64,000 bases of DNA from Chloroflexi bacterium HGW-Chloroflexi-4 (GTDB lineage: Bacteria > Chloroflexota > Anaerolineae > Anaerolineales > Anaerolineaceae), in contig PHBW01000008.1 of NCBI GenBank assembly GCA_002840715.1, positions 120,274-184,273 of the forward strand. Reading direction: 5' to 3'. Shown in pieces: positions 45,031 to 55,100 of this stretch. The translations under genes were made by a program, and so were the position numbers. How positions within the stretch are numbered: the first letter of the stretch is position 1; each line of letters begins with the position of its first letter. A model generated the notes under the pieces. It had not been told where the DNA came from. It saw only the letters and a list, made by a program, of their open reading frames with translations, and searched no databases.

Positions 45031-46005
45031 ATGTCACCAAACACAGCCACAGCCATTGCTCACCCTAACATTGCGTTCATAAAATACTGGGGCAACCGCG
45101 ATCAATCGTTACGCCTGCCTGAAAACGGTTCAATTTCAATGAACCTTGAAGAATTGGTCACCCGCACACGCGTAACATTCGATCAAGCTTTTACCTCTGA
45201 TATTTTTGACTTGAACGGATTAAGACAATCAGGCCCGGCGTTGCAACGAGTGACCGCTCACCTTAATGTAATTCGCGGCATCCGCGGCATCGCAACTCGC
45301 GCGCATGTGATGAGTGAAAATAACTTCCCCATTGGCGCCGGCATCGCGTCATCTGCCTCTGCATTTGCTGCCCTTACGGTTGCTGCCGTCCATGCCATGG
45401 GGCTTGAGATGAGCGAGAAAGATCTCTCACGTCTCGCCCGCCGTGGATCAGGTTCAGCCTGCCGATCCATCCCCACCGGTTACACTGAGTGGTACCGCGG
45501 CAGCTCTGACATGGATTCTTTTGCTGTCAGCATTGGTAAACCCAATCATTGGGACCTGATGGATTGCGTCGCCGTCGTTGCTGCGACTCACAAAAAAACA
45601 GGTTCGACTGAAGGCCACAAATTAGCTTCGACCAGTCCTTTCCAGGCTGTCAGAGTTGCAGATTCTGACCGCCGTATTGATCGCTGTCGAAATGCCCTTC
45701 TGGCTCGAGATTTTGAAACTTTCGCTGAAATCATAGAGGAAGACAGCAATATGATGCACACAGTCATGATGACGTCGCATCCTGCACTGTTTTATTGGGA
45801 ACCCGCCACCATTGAGATTATGAAAGCTGTTCAATCCTGGCGTAAGACAGGTATTCCTGCAGCTTATACCATCGACGCTGGTCCAAACGTGCACATCTTG
45901 TGTGAATCAAAAGCCCTCGAAAATATTAAACACCGGTTAGCTTCAATCGTCGGGGTTAGAGAAGTTCTTGTTGCACACCCTGGCTGCGGCGCAAAAATCG
46001 TATAA
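45031..46005 (+). CDS. mvaD: Diphosphomevalonate (or phosphomevalonate) decarboxylase
   Basis: GHMP-kinase-family decarboxylase of the mevalonate route to isopentenyl (di)phosphate. Of 324 residues, the opening reads AHPNIAFIKYWGNRDQ (first Lys of the KYWGK motif kept, second replaced by Asn), followed by the phosphate loop PIGAGIASSASAFAAL, the GSGSACRSIPTGY loop and the catalytic aspartate in TIDAGPNVHIL. I start at ATG 45031, where the family begins, with CGAGG upstream, rather than 42 bases earlier. Some Chloroflexota have a homologue acting on mevalonate 5-phosphate with a separate isopentenyl phosphate kinase, so the substrate is uncertain. No other mevalonate gene is nearby. Confidence 0.85.
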   Translation: MSPNTATAIAHPNIAFIKYWGNRDQSLRLPENGSISMNLEELVTRTRVTFDQAFTSDIFDLNGLRQSGPALQRVTAHLNVIRGIRGIATRAHVMSENNFPIGAGIASSASAFAALTVAAVHAMGLEMSEKDLSRLARRGSGSACRSIPTGYTEWYRGSSDMDSFAVSIGKPNHWDLMDCVAVVAATHKKTGSTEGHKLASTSPFQAVRVADSDRRIDRCRNALLARDFETFAEIIEEDSNMMHTVMMTSHPALFYWEPATIEIMKAVQSWRKTGIPAAYTIDAGPNVHILCESKALENIKHRLASIVGVREVLVAHPGCGAKIV

Positions 46006-46015
46006 AATCTTCAAT

Positions 46016-46100
46016 AAACCGTTAATGAATTTCAGACAAACCGGTCGGTGAAAACCCTCTCCAAACCGGATATAATATTGGTCGTAAACCGATACGGTTT
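46016..46100 (+). promoter_or_regulatory. Promoter of the M50 protease operon among AAACCG repeats
   Basis: A -10 box TATAAT (46071-46076) has a fair -35 (GTGAAA, 46048-46053) 17 bases upstream. Around it lie four direct AAACCG copies at 46016, 46038, 46063 and 46086, and an inverted CGGTTT at 46095-46100 that forms a palindrome with the last copy. The spacing of 22, 25 and 23 bases is close to two helical turns. A DNA-binding regulator is possible. Confidence 0.45.
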
Positions 46101-46110
46101 TGGAGACTGA

Positions 46111-47199
46111 ATGACAACTATTTGGAGTACGGCTTTAAGCATTCTTGAATTTATACTCGCCTTTGGCGCTTTGGTTTTTGTGCATGAGCTCGGACATTTT
46201 ATCGCTGCTCGATCCAACAAAATCGAGGTGGAAGAGTTCGGGTTTGGTTATCCCCCGAAAATCTTTAAATTATTCCGCGCCGGAGGCACAGATTTCACCA
46301 TCAACTGGATCCCCTTTGGCGGATTCTGCCGCATGAAAGGTGAAGCCGGGGATACCTTGGAGGTTGGCAGTTTTGCTGCCGCCAATCCGTGGCGGCGTCT
46401 GGCTACTCTTTTAGGTGGACCGATCACCAACCTGCTGATAGGCATGCTGCTGATCGCCTTTCTTTTCACCCGCTTGGGCGCTCCTGACCTGACCAAGGTT
46501 ACGATCACCGATATTGCCCCCAATTCACCTGCCGCTGAAGAATTACTGGTCGGGGATATTATTTCACAACTCAATGGGCAACCTGTTGACAGTATTGACA
46601 AGCTGACAAAGTTGGTCAAACCTAACCTCGGCAATGAAGTAACCTTAACAATTTTACGTGATGGAAAACCGCTCGAGATAGAAATTACACCCCGTCTGAA
46701 ATCACCCGAAGGAGAAGGAGCGATGGGGGTCGCAATTTCCAATCCGGTCAATAAAATAACATACGTGCAGGCAATTCCGATGGCTTTCGTATCCACCATG
46801 GATCAGGGTTATCAGATGCTGATGCTTCCCGTCCGTCTTATCAGCGGACAGATTGCCACATCTGACGCCAGAATGGTCAGTGTCAAGGGTATTTACGACA
46901 TCTTCTCACAAGTTCAAACCATTGATAAAGAAGCGACTGCTGTTGACCCCAGTCTCAAAGGCCTCACGGTCTTAAACTTCCTGGCTATGATTTCAATCGC
47001 TCTCGGGTTCACCAACCTGTTGCCTATCCCCGCTCTGGATGGCGGTCACATTCTTTTCCTGATTCCAGAAATTCTTTTCAAAAAACGTGTGAAGCCCGAA
47101 CTGGAGGGTCGCGTTCATTTTATTGGTTACGTCATCCTCATGGGTCTGATGGTCGTCATGGTTATTAACGACATCCTCAATCCCATCATTCTAAAATAG
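46111..47199 (+). CDS. rseP: Site-2-type intramembrane zinc metalloprotease (M50)
   Basis: Membrane protease of the RseP/SpoIVFB group that cuts substrates, often anti-sigma factors, within the membrane. The 362 residues show the zinc motif HELGH (His25, Glu26, His29) in the first membrane helix, a PDZ domain at about residues 125-205 (GDIISQLNGQPVDSIDKL), and the third zinc ligand Asp310 in PALDGGHILFLIPE. Four hydrophobic segments fit the family topology. TTTTGGAGACTGA precedes the ATG. A link to the ECF systems in this window is only a possibility. Confidence 0.9.
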   Translation: MTTIWSTALSILEFILAFGALVFVHELGHFIAARSNKIEVEEFGFGYPPKIFKLFRAGGTDFTINWIPFGGFCRMKGEAGDTLEVGSFAAANPWRRLATLLGGPITNLLIGMLLIAFLFTRLGAPDLTKVTITDIAPNSPAAEELLVGDIISQLNGQPVDSIDKLTKLVKPNLGNEVTLTILRDGKPLEIEITPRLKSPEGEGAMGVAISNPVNKITYVQAIPMAFVSTMDQGYQMLMLPVRLISGQIATSDARMVSVKGIYDIFSQVQTIDKEATAVDPSLKGLTVLNFLAMISIALGFTNLLPIPALDGGHILFLIPEILFKKRVKPELEGRVHFIGYVILMGLMVVMVINDILNPIILK

Positions 47200-47209
47200 G
47201 AATAAATTC

Positions 47210-48301
47210 ATGGAAGAACAGCTCGAGAGAATCAAGTTTTCAGAAGTAGCATCCGCGCTCAAAGATACCAATCAACCATTTCCGCCGCGCTTATTGCGCG
47301 GGTTTTCCGATCTATTCCCGAGGGACATAAAGGAATTTATCCCCATCTGGCAGGATGCATCAATAACCCGCAAGATATCGCTGCTTGAAGATTTGGAAGA
47401 GATTACCGAAAAAGACACCCTTGTCTGTTTTGACGAAGTCGCCAAAGCGGTGATCAACGACCTTGATCCTCGTGTGCGTGTTCTAGCCATCCGACTGTTG
47501 TGGGAATGTGAAGACCCCAAACTGGTGCCCACCTTGATTGAATTGATGCTGGAGGATGTCGATGAAGGTGTTCGATCCACAGCGGCATCACTATTGGGTC
47601 ATTTTGTCTACTTAGGTGAACTTGAAGAAATTCCTGATACAGTCAAAATATCAGCCGTTAAAAGTCTATTGGATGTCGTTCTGAGTGAAGAAGTCTCACA
47701 GGTGCGCATGCGCGCACTGGAATCATTGGGCTATTCAAGTCATCCCAAGGTTCCGGCGCTGATCAAAGCGGCATACGATTCCAAAGAGAATTTATGGGTG
47801 GCTTGCGCATTATGCGCCATGGGCCGTTCTGCAGATGACCAATGGTCCGAGTTCGTGCAAGAGAAACTGGATTCCAACGATTCGGACATCAAGTTTGAAG
47901 CCGCTCGTGCTGCTGGCGAACTTGAGATTGCCACTGCGCTCGATCAGCTTTTCACCATGGTCGAAGAGGAAGATTTCGACAGTGAGATCCGTTTGGCCGC
48001 CATCTGGTCGCTCTCTCAAATTGGTGGACGTGAAGTCAAAGACAAACTTCAAGAATTGCTTCAAGATTCTGATAGCGATGAAGAAATTGAATGGCTTGAA
48101 AAAGCGCTTGAAAATCTCGAAATCAGCAGCTCATCTGATGGGTTGAATTTTCTAAACTTCAGTCCCAAGAGCAATGAGGATGACGAAGATGACCTGGATG
48201 ACATTGACGATTTGGATGAGGAAGATGGTTTCGAAGATGTCGACATTGACAGCATGGATGAATACGACGACGATGATGATGACGATGAAGAAAATGAATA
48301 A
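47210..48301 (+). CDS. HEAT-repeat protein with acidic tail
   Basis: A 363-residue cytoplasmic protein. From about residue 55 to 305 it is built of HEAT-like helical repeats; examples are DPRVRVLAIRLLWECEDPKLV, EGVRSTAASLLGHF, VRMRALESLGYSSHPKVP and IRLAAIWSLSQIGG. The last 45 residues are almost wholly Asp and Glu. Such repeats provide a protein-binding surface; the acidic tail might mimic nucleic acid or bind metal or basic proteins. It lies 10 bases after the M50 protease gene. I do not recognise a specific function. Confidence 0.8.
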   Translation: MEEQLERIKFSEVASALKDTNQPFPPRLLRGFSDLFPRDIKEFIPIWQDASITRKISLLEDLEEITEKDTLVCFDEVAKAVINDLDPRVRVLAIRLLWECEDPKLVPTLIELMLEDVDEGVRSTAASLLGHFVYLGELEEIPDTVKISAVKSLLDVVLSEEVSQVRMRALESLGYSSHPKVPALIKAAYDSKENLWVACALCAMGRSADDQWSEFVQEKLDSNDSDIKFEAARAAGELEIATALDQLFTMVEEEDFDSEIRLAAIWSLSQIGGREVKDKLQELLQDSDSDEEIEWLEKALENLEISSSSDGLNFLNFSPKSNEDDEDDLDDIDDLDEEDGFEDVDIDSMDEYDDDDDDDEENE

Positions 48302-48316
48302 ATTAGGAATCTGATC

Positions 48317-49507
48317 ATGCATCTTTTGATTCGATTCCTCCTATGTGTGCTGATGCTGCTGCCAGTCAGCAGCGTTAATGCACAAAGCCTGGAGTTCGTC
48401 AAAGATGTACATTTGGATTTTCAATTTGGATCATCCATTAACCTCACAGCCAATATTCCCGAAGCATCGCAATTTTCATCGATCTACTTAATTCTCCAGC
48501 CTGAAGGTCAGGCATCAAGACAGATCGAAATTACGCCCTCCGCAGATGGCAGTGTAATAACCCATTACGACCTAAGCATTGATCCATTGCGTCCTTTTGC
48601 CCGAGTCTTTTACTGGTTCGAATTAAGAGATTTTCTCGGTGCAACATTTAACACCCCCTCTTATTGGTTTGATTATCTTGACAACCGTTTTGAATGGTTG
48701 TCTTCAAAAACCGAACTCTTCCACATCTATTGGGTGGATGGCGCGGATGTTTTTGGTCAAAAAGCACAAGAAATTGCCACCGAAGGACTTAAAGCAGCCA
48801 CAGGATTGCTGCCTGTTACACCAGAGTTCCCAATCAGCATTTATATCTATCCCAACGTCGATGCACTTCAACAGGCGCTCGCCCTTACCGGCCAATCCTG
48901 GACGGCAGGTCACGCTTCGCCTGATATCGGTGTGTTGCTAGTTTCAAATGGCAGCCAATCAGCCGAACTGATCGAAATGGAACGGCAAATCCCACACGAA
49001 TTGATGCATATCCTTGAATACAAACAAGCTGGAGCCTCTTACTCCGCCATCCCGGCTTGGCTGAACGAAGGCCTGGCCACTTCAGTCGAACTCTACCCCG
49101 ACCCAGACCTTCAGCGTTTTCTGGTAGAGGCTCAAACCAGCGGATCGCTGCTCTCATTCGCGTCACTATGCGAAGGTTTTCCTCAAGACGCAAAAACAGC
49201 CCAACTTGCCTACGCGCAATCTGCTTCGTTCGTCAACTATCTTAACGGGCGATTTGGTTCAGAAGTTTTCGCTAAAATGATTGAAAATTCCGCTTCAGGG
49301 CAAACCTGCATCAGCGCGGTCAACTCTGCGGCCGAAGTGTCCCTTGAGCAACTCGAAAAGGATTGGCTTTCCTACACCTTCACAGCTTCAACACCGGTAA
49401 ATTTTGGCGTTCTAGCTGTCGTTATTTCGCTCGGTGTTCTTTTGGTGGTAATAATGATCCTATTCCTTCGCAAACGTCATACTAAGGCAAGGAACTCAGA
49501 TGGTTGA
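48317..49507 (+). CDS. Secreted, membrane-anchored metallopeptidase-like protein (peptidase MA family)
   Basis: A 396-residue protein with a signal peptide (1-23, cut after NAQ or VNA), a beta-rich domain (about 25-125), a gluzincin domain and a C-terminal membrane segment (about 362-387) followed by a basic tail. The zinc site is complete: His227, Glu228 and His231 in PHELMHILEY, and Glu251 in WLNEGLA. The extended pattern fits the peptidase MA-like family common in Chloroflexota. The active domain should face outside. It is co-transcribed with the HEAT-repeat gene and overlaps acyP by 8 bases. Substrate unknown. Confidence 0.8.
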   Translation: MHLLIRFLLCVLMLLPVSSVNAQSLEFVKDVHLDFQFGSSINLTANIPEASQFSSIYLILQPEGQASRQIEITPSADGSVITHYDLSIDPLRPFARVFYWFELRDFLGATFNTPSYWFDYLDNRFEWLSSKTELFHIYWVDGADVFGQKAQEIATEGLKAATGLLPVTPEFPISIYIYPNVDALQQALALTGQSWTAGHASPDIGVLLVSNGSQSAELIEMERQIPHELMHILEYKQAGASYSAIPAWLNEGLATSVELYPDPDLQRFLVEAQTSGSLLSFASLCEGFPQDAKTAQLAYAQSASFVNYLNGRFGSEVFAKMIENSASGQTCISAVNSAAEVSLEQLEKDWLSYTFTASTPVNFGVLAVVISLGVLLVVIMILFLRKRHTKARNSDG

Positions 49508-49802
49508 CGACGCCACTCTTCAATTGGTGCAGATTCACATCCGCGTGGATGGACATGTGCAAGGCGTTGGGTATCGCTACTTCGTTTACGACTTCGCCCA
49601 ATCCAGATCGCTTACAGGTTGGGTGCGCAACCGCCATAACGGCGAAGTTGAAATTTTGGCGGAGGGCACTCGATCAGACCTCGAAAACCTGCTTACGCAC
49701 GTCCGTCGCGGACCGAGTCGCTCGATGGTCACCGACCTCAAATTCGATTGGTCTTTTGCATCCAATCTCTACGATAAATTTTCATTGTTACCAACAGAAT
49801 AA
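49500..49802 (+). CDS. acyP: Acylphosphatase
   Basis: Hydrolyses carboxyl-phosphate bonds such as acetyl or carbamoyl phosphate. The 100 residues have the diagnostic VDGHVQGVGYRYFVYDFAQ with the catalytic Arg in GYRYF, then the catalytic Asn in GWVRNRHNGEVEILAEG. Its start overlaps the previous gene by 8 bases. It ends the plus-strand cluster and is followed by the first copy of a repeated folded element. Confidence 0.94.
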   Translation: MVDDATLQLVQIHIRVDGHVQGVGYRYFVYDFAQSRSLTGWVRNRHNGEVEILAEGTRSDLENLLTHVRRGPSRSMVTDLKFDWSFASNLYDKFSLLPTE

Positions 49803-49830
49803 AAACATTTAATAATTACAATTTTGCCCC

Positions 49831-49917
49831 AAAAAAAAATCAACCTTGACAAGGTCGCGGGTTTCGCGCCCCCGAGCCGCTCGTGGCGAGATGGGTTTCT
49901 TGTCAAGGTTGGTTTTT
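49831..49917. repeat. Folded repeat element, copy 1 (convergent acyP/uvrB junction)
   Basis: CAACCTTGACAAG (49841-49853) pairs perfectly with CTTGTCAAGGTTG (49899-49911), and flanking A and T runs extend the stem, so it can end transcription on both strands. Inside are a CGCG-loop-CGCG hairpin (49856-49868), the block GCGCCCCCGAGC (49866-49877), a CTCG/CGAG hairpin (49880-49890) and a CCC/GGG pairing. The same blocks recur at 57810-57875. Not a family I can name. Confidence 0.75.
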
Positions 49918-49949
49918 CTGTCGTATTTTTAACAAAATAACTTTCTTTG

Positions 49950-51998
49950 CTAGTCCACTTCACCAGCCAGCAGCTTGGCTTTTTTCCAAGGCGGCAGATC
50001 GGATTCCTCCGCCAGCAGCCGACGCATATCAATGATCTGATCCCTGAAGGCAGCAGCTTGCTCGAAGGCCAGGTCTTTTGCAGATTGCTTCATCTGGGAT
50101 TCCAATTCAGCAATCACCCGTTTGATCTCTTTCACCGGCATGCCTGAAGTTTCCTTGCCGGCTTTGTAATGTCCGCGGTTCTCGGCCACCATCGGGTTTT
50201 CTGATGAAAGTCTTTCGGTAATATCATGCACCGCTTTGATGATCGTAAAGGGTTCAATGTGGTGGGCCGTGTTGTAGTCCACCTGTTTCTTGCGTCTGCG
50301 GTTGGTTTCATCAATCGCCTGCGCCATGGCATCTGTAATCTTGTCGGCATACATGATGACCTTGCCGTTAACATTCCTGGCAGCACGTCCTACTGTTTGA
50401 ATCAGTGCCGTTGCAGAACGCAGAAAGCCTTGCTTGTCGGCATCCAAAATTGCCACCATCGATACTTCAGGCAGGTCCAAGCCTTCACGCAGCAGGTTAA
50501 TGCCCACCAGCACGTCGAAAACACCCATGCGCAGATCACGCAAAATGGCAACACGCTCCAATGTCTCCACCTCAGAGTGTAGGTAGCTAACTTTGACACC
50601 CAACTCAAGTAAGTAATCTGCCAGATCTTCGGACATACGTTTGGTCAAGGTGGTCACGAGCACGCGCTCGCCCTTTTCAGTGCGCTGCTTAATCTCGGCA
50701 TAAAGGTCATCAACTTGCCCCTTGGTTGGCCTGACCTCAATCTGCGGATCGACCAGCCCCGTCGGACGGATGATCTGTTCAACCACCTGGTTCGCTCGTT
50801 TCAATTCAAATTCTGCCGGGGTGGCCGAGGTATAGATGGTGTAGCCCATTTTTTGTTCAAATTCATCAAAGGTTAGCGGACGGTTATCCATGGCGCTTGG
50901 CAGCCTGAAGCCGTATTCCACCAGCGTGCTCTTTCGTGCCTGGTCGCCGTTATACATGCCTCTGATCTGCGGCACGGTCATGTGCGACTCATCCAAAAAC
51001 AGCAAGTACTCGGAAGGCAGATAATCCATCAATGTCCACGGTGCCGAACCCGCGGGGCGTTGATCGAGATGGCGTGAATAGTTTTCAATGCCCGAGCAGT
51101 AGCCGACTTCCTTCAACATTTCAAGATCGTAACGGCAGCGCTGTTCGATGCGTTGAGCTTCAAGCAAGCGCTGGTTGGCGTTAAAGTATTTCACCTGATC
51201 GCCCAATTCCGTTTCAATATCATCAATCGCCTGTTTCAATCGGGTTTCATTGGCTATGTAATGTTTGGCGGGATAGATCTCAATGTGCTGCGGTTCAGAG
51301 AAGATCTCTCCGGTCAGTGGGCTGTACTCAACAATTTTTTCAACTTCGTCCCCAAAGAAACTGAGACGGAAGGCTCTTTTCTCTTCATAAGCTGGAAAGA
51401 TCTCGATCGTGTCGCCGCGCACCCTGAAGGCACCCGGCTTGAGTTCCATGTCATTACGCTGATACTGGCTCTCAATCAACTGTCTTAGTAAAGCATTGCG
51501 ACGGTAAATGCCGCCGATATCCAGGTTGACCACCACATTGCCGTAGTTCTCAGGGTTGCCCAAACCGTAAATGCACGAAACAGATGCCACGATGATCACA
51601 TCTTTGCGCGACATGAGCGACATGGTCGCAGAGAGACGCATGCGGTCAATCTCTTCGTTAATATCCGTCTCTTTTTCGATAAACAGGTCATGCCGCGGAA
51701 CGTAGGCTTCAGGTTGATAGTAATCGTAATATGAGACAAAGTATTCGACTGCATTATCGGGGAAGAACTCTTTAAACTCGGCATATAGCTGAGCAGCCAA
51801 TGTTTTGTTGTGCGCCATGATCAACGCCGGCATCTGTGTATTTTGAATAATATTAGCCATGGTGAAGGTCTTGCCGGTGCCTGTGGCGCCCAGCAGCACC
51901 TGATCGCGGTAACCCTTGTTAACGCCTTCTACCAATTCTTTGATGGCTTCCGGCTGATCCCCGGTGGGAATGTAAGGAGCTTGAAGTTTGAAATCCAT
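49950..51998 (-). CDS. uvrB: Excinuclease ABC subunit B
   Basis: Damage-verifying helicase-like subunit of nucleotide excision repair, working with UvrA and UvrC. The 682 residues contain Walker [11 protein letters not shown] (37-46), the beta-hairpin region [20 protein letters not shown], in part, near residue 95, the DESHMTVPQ box, and the C-terminal UVR motif ([20 protein letters not shown]) that contacts UvrC. A TATAAT box lies at 52043-52038, about 40 bases before the start, so it probably has its own promoter downstream of mfd. Length is standard. Confidence 0.97.
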   Translation of the reverse strand: MDFKLQAPYIPTGDQPEAIKELVEGVNKGYRDQVLLGATGTGKTFTMANIIQNTQMPALIMAHNKTLAAQLYAEFKEFFPDNAVEYFVSYYDYYQPEAYVPRHDLFIEKETDINEEIDRMRLSATMSLMSRKDVIIVASVSCIYGLGNPENYGNVVVNLDIGGIYRRNALLRQLIESQYQRNDMELKPGAFRVRGDTIEIFPAYEEKRAFRLSFFGDEVEKIVEYSPLTGEIFSEPQHIEIYPAKHYIANETRLKQAIDDIETELGDQVKYFNANQRLLEAQRIEQRCRYDLEMLKEVGYCSGIENYSRHLDQRPAGSAPWTLMDYLPSEYLLFLDESHMTVPQIRGMYNGDQARKSTLVEYGFRLPSAMDNRPLTFDEFEQKMGYTIYTSATPAEFELKRANQVVEQIIRPTGLVDPQIEVRPTKGQVDDLYAEIKQRTEKGERVLVTTLTKRMSEDLADYLLELGVKVSYLHSEVETLERVAILRDLRMGVFDVLVGINLLREGLDLPEVSMVAILDADKQGFLRSATALIQTVGRAARNVNGKVIMYADKITDAMAQAIDETNRRRKKQVDYNTAHHIEPFTIIKAVHDITERLSSENPMVAENRGHYKAGKETSGMPVKEIKRVIAELESQMKQSAKDLAFEQAAAFRDQIIDMRRLLAEESDLPPWKKAKLLAGEVD

Positions 51999-52037
51999 AA
52001 GAAATCCTGGTTAACTAATAATTTATGTCAATACCCC

Positions 52038-52043
52038 ATTATA
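52038..52043 (-). promoter_or_regulatory. Candidate -10 box for uvrB
   Basis: TATAAT read on the minus strand in the mfd-uvrB gap, 40 bases upstream of the uvrB ATG. The -35 is not clear. I found no Bacillus-type damage box (GAAC-N4-GTTC) there. Confidence 0.5.
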
Positions 52044-52102
52044 GCACATCTGTTCTTTTTTACCGAGTAGGGGTTCGTAGCCATTACCCCCTACCAAACA
52101 AA

Positions 52103-55100
52103 TCATTTCGCAATCTTGCCCAAAATCTCAATCAAATCCTCCCGCCAGGCGTCATTGGAGGTATCCACCCTCATCCAGTAGGCGTTCTTGCCAGCCCGCA
52201 GACGGATATCAGGGGTGTTCAGCTCACGGGTAGGCACGCCCTCCGGCAGCGCCGGAAAGCGAAGCACAAGCTGCTCGCCTTCAATAGTAATGGAATTCAA
52301 ACCAGCTTTCTCACCCATCAGTTTCACGCGGATCTGGTAGAGCAAATTGTTCACCGGTTCCACCAGGGCGCCAAAGCGATCCACAAATTCTTCAGAGAGT
52401 TCGTCCAGCTCGGATTCTAGCGTGATGGATGCCATGCGCCGGTAAAGCTGCAAACGCAGGGCTTGATCCTGCACATACTCTGCGGGCAGACCGACCGCCA
52501 GCGGCAGATCCACACTCACGGGGATGTAGGCGCCGGTAATGCCGAACAATTTCTCCACATCCTTGGTGTTGGGCATGGTCTTGCGCAGTTCATGCACCGC
52601 ATCCGAGAGCATACGCGTGTAAAGGTGGAAGCCCACATTGGCAATGTAGCCTGATTGGCGCATGCCCAGCATCTCGCCCGCCCCGCGCATTTCAAGATCG
52701 CGCATGGCGATGGAATAGCCAGCCCCCAGTTGTGTGTTCTCTGCAATTGTCTCAAGGCGCTCCTGCCCTTCAATGGTGGGCGGTTTCTTGCGGTGCCTGA
52801 AGAAGTAGGCATAAGCGCGCTGTGTGCCGCGTCCGACACGGCCGCGAAGTTGATAGAGTTGTGAGAGGCCAAAGGTATCGCCGCGGTCAACAATCAACGT
52901 GTTGGCATTGGGTATGTCAAGACCGGATTCGATGATCGAGGTGCATAAGAGCACATCAATTTCGTTATGCGTGAATTTGCTCATCACATTCGAAAGCTCA
53001 TCCTCCTTCATCTGTCCGTGACCGATGCCGATGCGTGCTTCGGGAACCAAGTTGCGCAAATGCGCCTGCATGGCATGGATGGTCGTTACGCGATTATGCA
53101 CAAAGAAGACCTGTCCGCCCCTGTCCATTTCACGGACAATGGCCTGGCGCACAATGCGCGGTGAATACGGCCCAATGTGGGTGATGATCGGCAGACGCTC
53201 TGCCGGCGGGGTGTTAATGATCGAAATATCGCGGGCGCCGGTCAGCGCCATATACAATGTGCGCGGAATCGGTGTGGCGGTCAGCGTCAGCACGTCCACT
53301 TCGGTGCGCAGTTTCTTGAAATGTTCCTTGTGGGTCACACCAAAGCGCTGTTCTTCGTCAATAATGACCAGACCCAAATCTTTAAAAGTCACATCCGAGG
53401 TGAGCAGCCGGTGGGTGCCAATGACGATATCCATCTCTCCCAGTGCCAGCTTGAGCACAATCTCGTCCTGCTCTTTTGTGTTTCTAAAGCGCGATAACAT
53501 CTCCACCGCCACTGGAAAAGCCGACAAGCGCTGTCTGAAAGTTTCATAATGCTGCTGGGCCAGTACAGTGGTGGGAACCAAAATCGCCACCTGCTTGCCA
53601 TCCATGACGGCTTTAAACGCCGCCCGCAGCGCCACTTCGGTCTTGCCATAGCCCACATCCCCGCACAACAGCCTGTCCATTGGACGTGCCGTCATCATGT
53701 CGGCTTTGACCTCATTTATCGCCTGAAGTTGGTCGGGGGTCTCCACAAACGGAAAGCTAGCTTCAAGTTCACGCTGCCATACATGATCGGGGTTAAAAGC
53801 ATAACCTATGGAGGTAAGTCGTTTGGCATATAACTCAAGCAAGTCTTGAGCGACCTTGACCACTTCTTCACGAACGGTTTGTTTGGTCTGATTCCAGTCG
53901 GTGCTGCCCAGCCTTGATGGCCTCGGGGGATCTCCACCGGGTCCCACATAACGGCTTAATCTATCCGCCTGGTGAATGGGCACATAAAGCTGGTCGCCGC
54001 CCTCGTATTCCACCAGTAGAAACTCGCGTTCGGTGCCCTCTAAAGTGCGTCTCACCAGACCGGCAAAACGCCCAATGCCGTAATCAACATGCACCACCCA
54101 ATCACCGGTTTTTAGGTCCGCGAAGGTGGATTCAGGCGCCATGTGGGTGACTTTCACCCTGGCACGCGGAATAGGTCTCACCCAACCAAAGATTTCGCTG
54201 TCAGTGATTAAGTGCAGTATGGTTCCGTTTTCAAGCGCCATATCCCAACCCTCGGTCAGGGTGGCCTCTTTAAATACTGGTAGATTACCGGGGCAAGCCA
54301 GACGTTTCTCATCCCAGATTTCTTGCAGTCGCGATAGCTGTCGGGTGACGATCACAGTTTGGTCGCCCTTGCCGCAGCTTTCGTTTAAATGATCAATAAA
54401 GGGTTTGAGTTGGCCGCCAAAACGTTCGCCCGGTTGAAATATGCTGCCAATCGTGACTTCATCTTCATCCAGAGCCCGTCCAAGCTCCACCCAGCGCCGA
54501 GTTTGAATGTTGTCGATCAGCTCCGACCAGGTCACATAGGGGATGGGGAAGGACTCATCCAGGGTAGCTTCAATGATGCTTTCTTTGCGCATCTTGAGCG
54601 CCTGCTCTTCAATTTCTTCGTCAAAGCTCTGGATGTTGGCAAGGTTGTCAATCACCACCAATCCGTTCTTGGGCAGATAATCCAGAATGGTGGAGGGTGC
54701 CGGATGCATCACCGGGATCAGGAACTCGTCAGACAGATCGCCGCGTTCGAAACCCATTGGCAGCTTATTGATTAAATATTCTCTCGCAGGGGTGATGGTC
54801 AGTTGCTCAATGCCGCGAACGGTGCGCTGTGTGGTCGGGTCAAACTGCCTGAGTGTATCAATCTCATCCCCGAAAAATTCCAACCTGGCCGGGAACGCTT
54901 CTGAGGGTGCCCAGACATCCAAAATGCCACCGCGCTGCGAGAATTGACCGTGATCCAAAACGGTATCCACTGCTTCGTAACCTATTTCCACCCAACTGCG
55001 TTTCAATTCCTGAGGGTTGACCTTCTGGTTTATACGGATGGTCTTGCTGGCGATAATAAAATCCCGCCGCGGAAGGGTGCGTGTCATCACAGCTCTTAAT

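Noticed and set aside
46248..46799. 183-codon minus-strand frame inside the M50 protease gene
   Set aside because: Low-complexity Ser/Pro/Arg-rich translation opposite a well-supported gene.
48160..48300. Asp/Glu codon run at the end of the HEAT gene as a tandem DNA repeat
   Set aside because: The GAT/GAC/GAA repetition is explained by the acidic protein tail and shows no regular DNA unit.
51999..52102. Possible SOS box before uvrB (AGAACAGATGTGCT)
   Set aside because: Only one half matches GAAC-N4-GTTC; the second half does not, so LexA control cannot be claimed.
53025..53549. 174-codon plus-strand frame inside mfd
   Set aside because: Lies opposite the translocase motifs of mfd; Ser/Arg/Met-rich translation with no domain.
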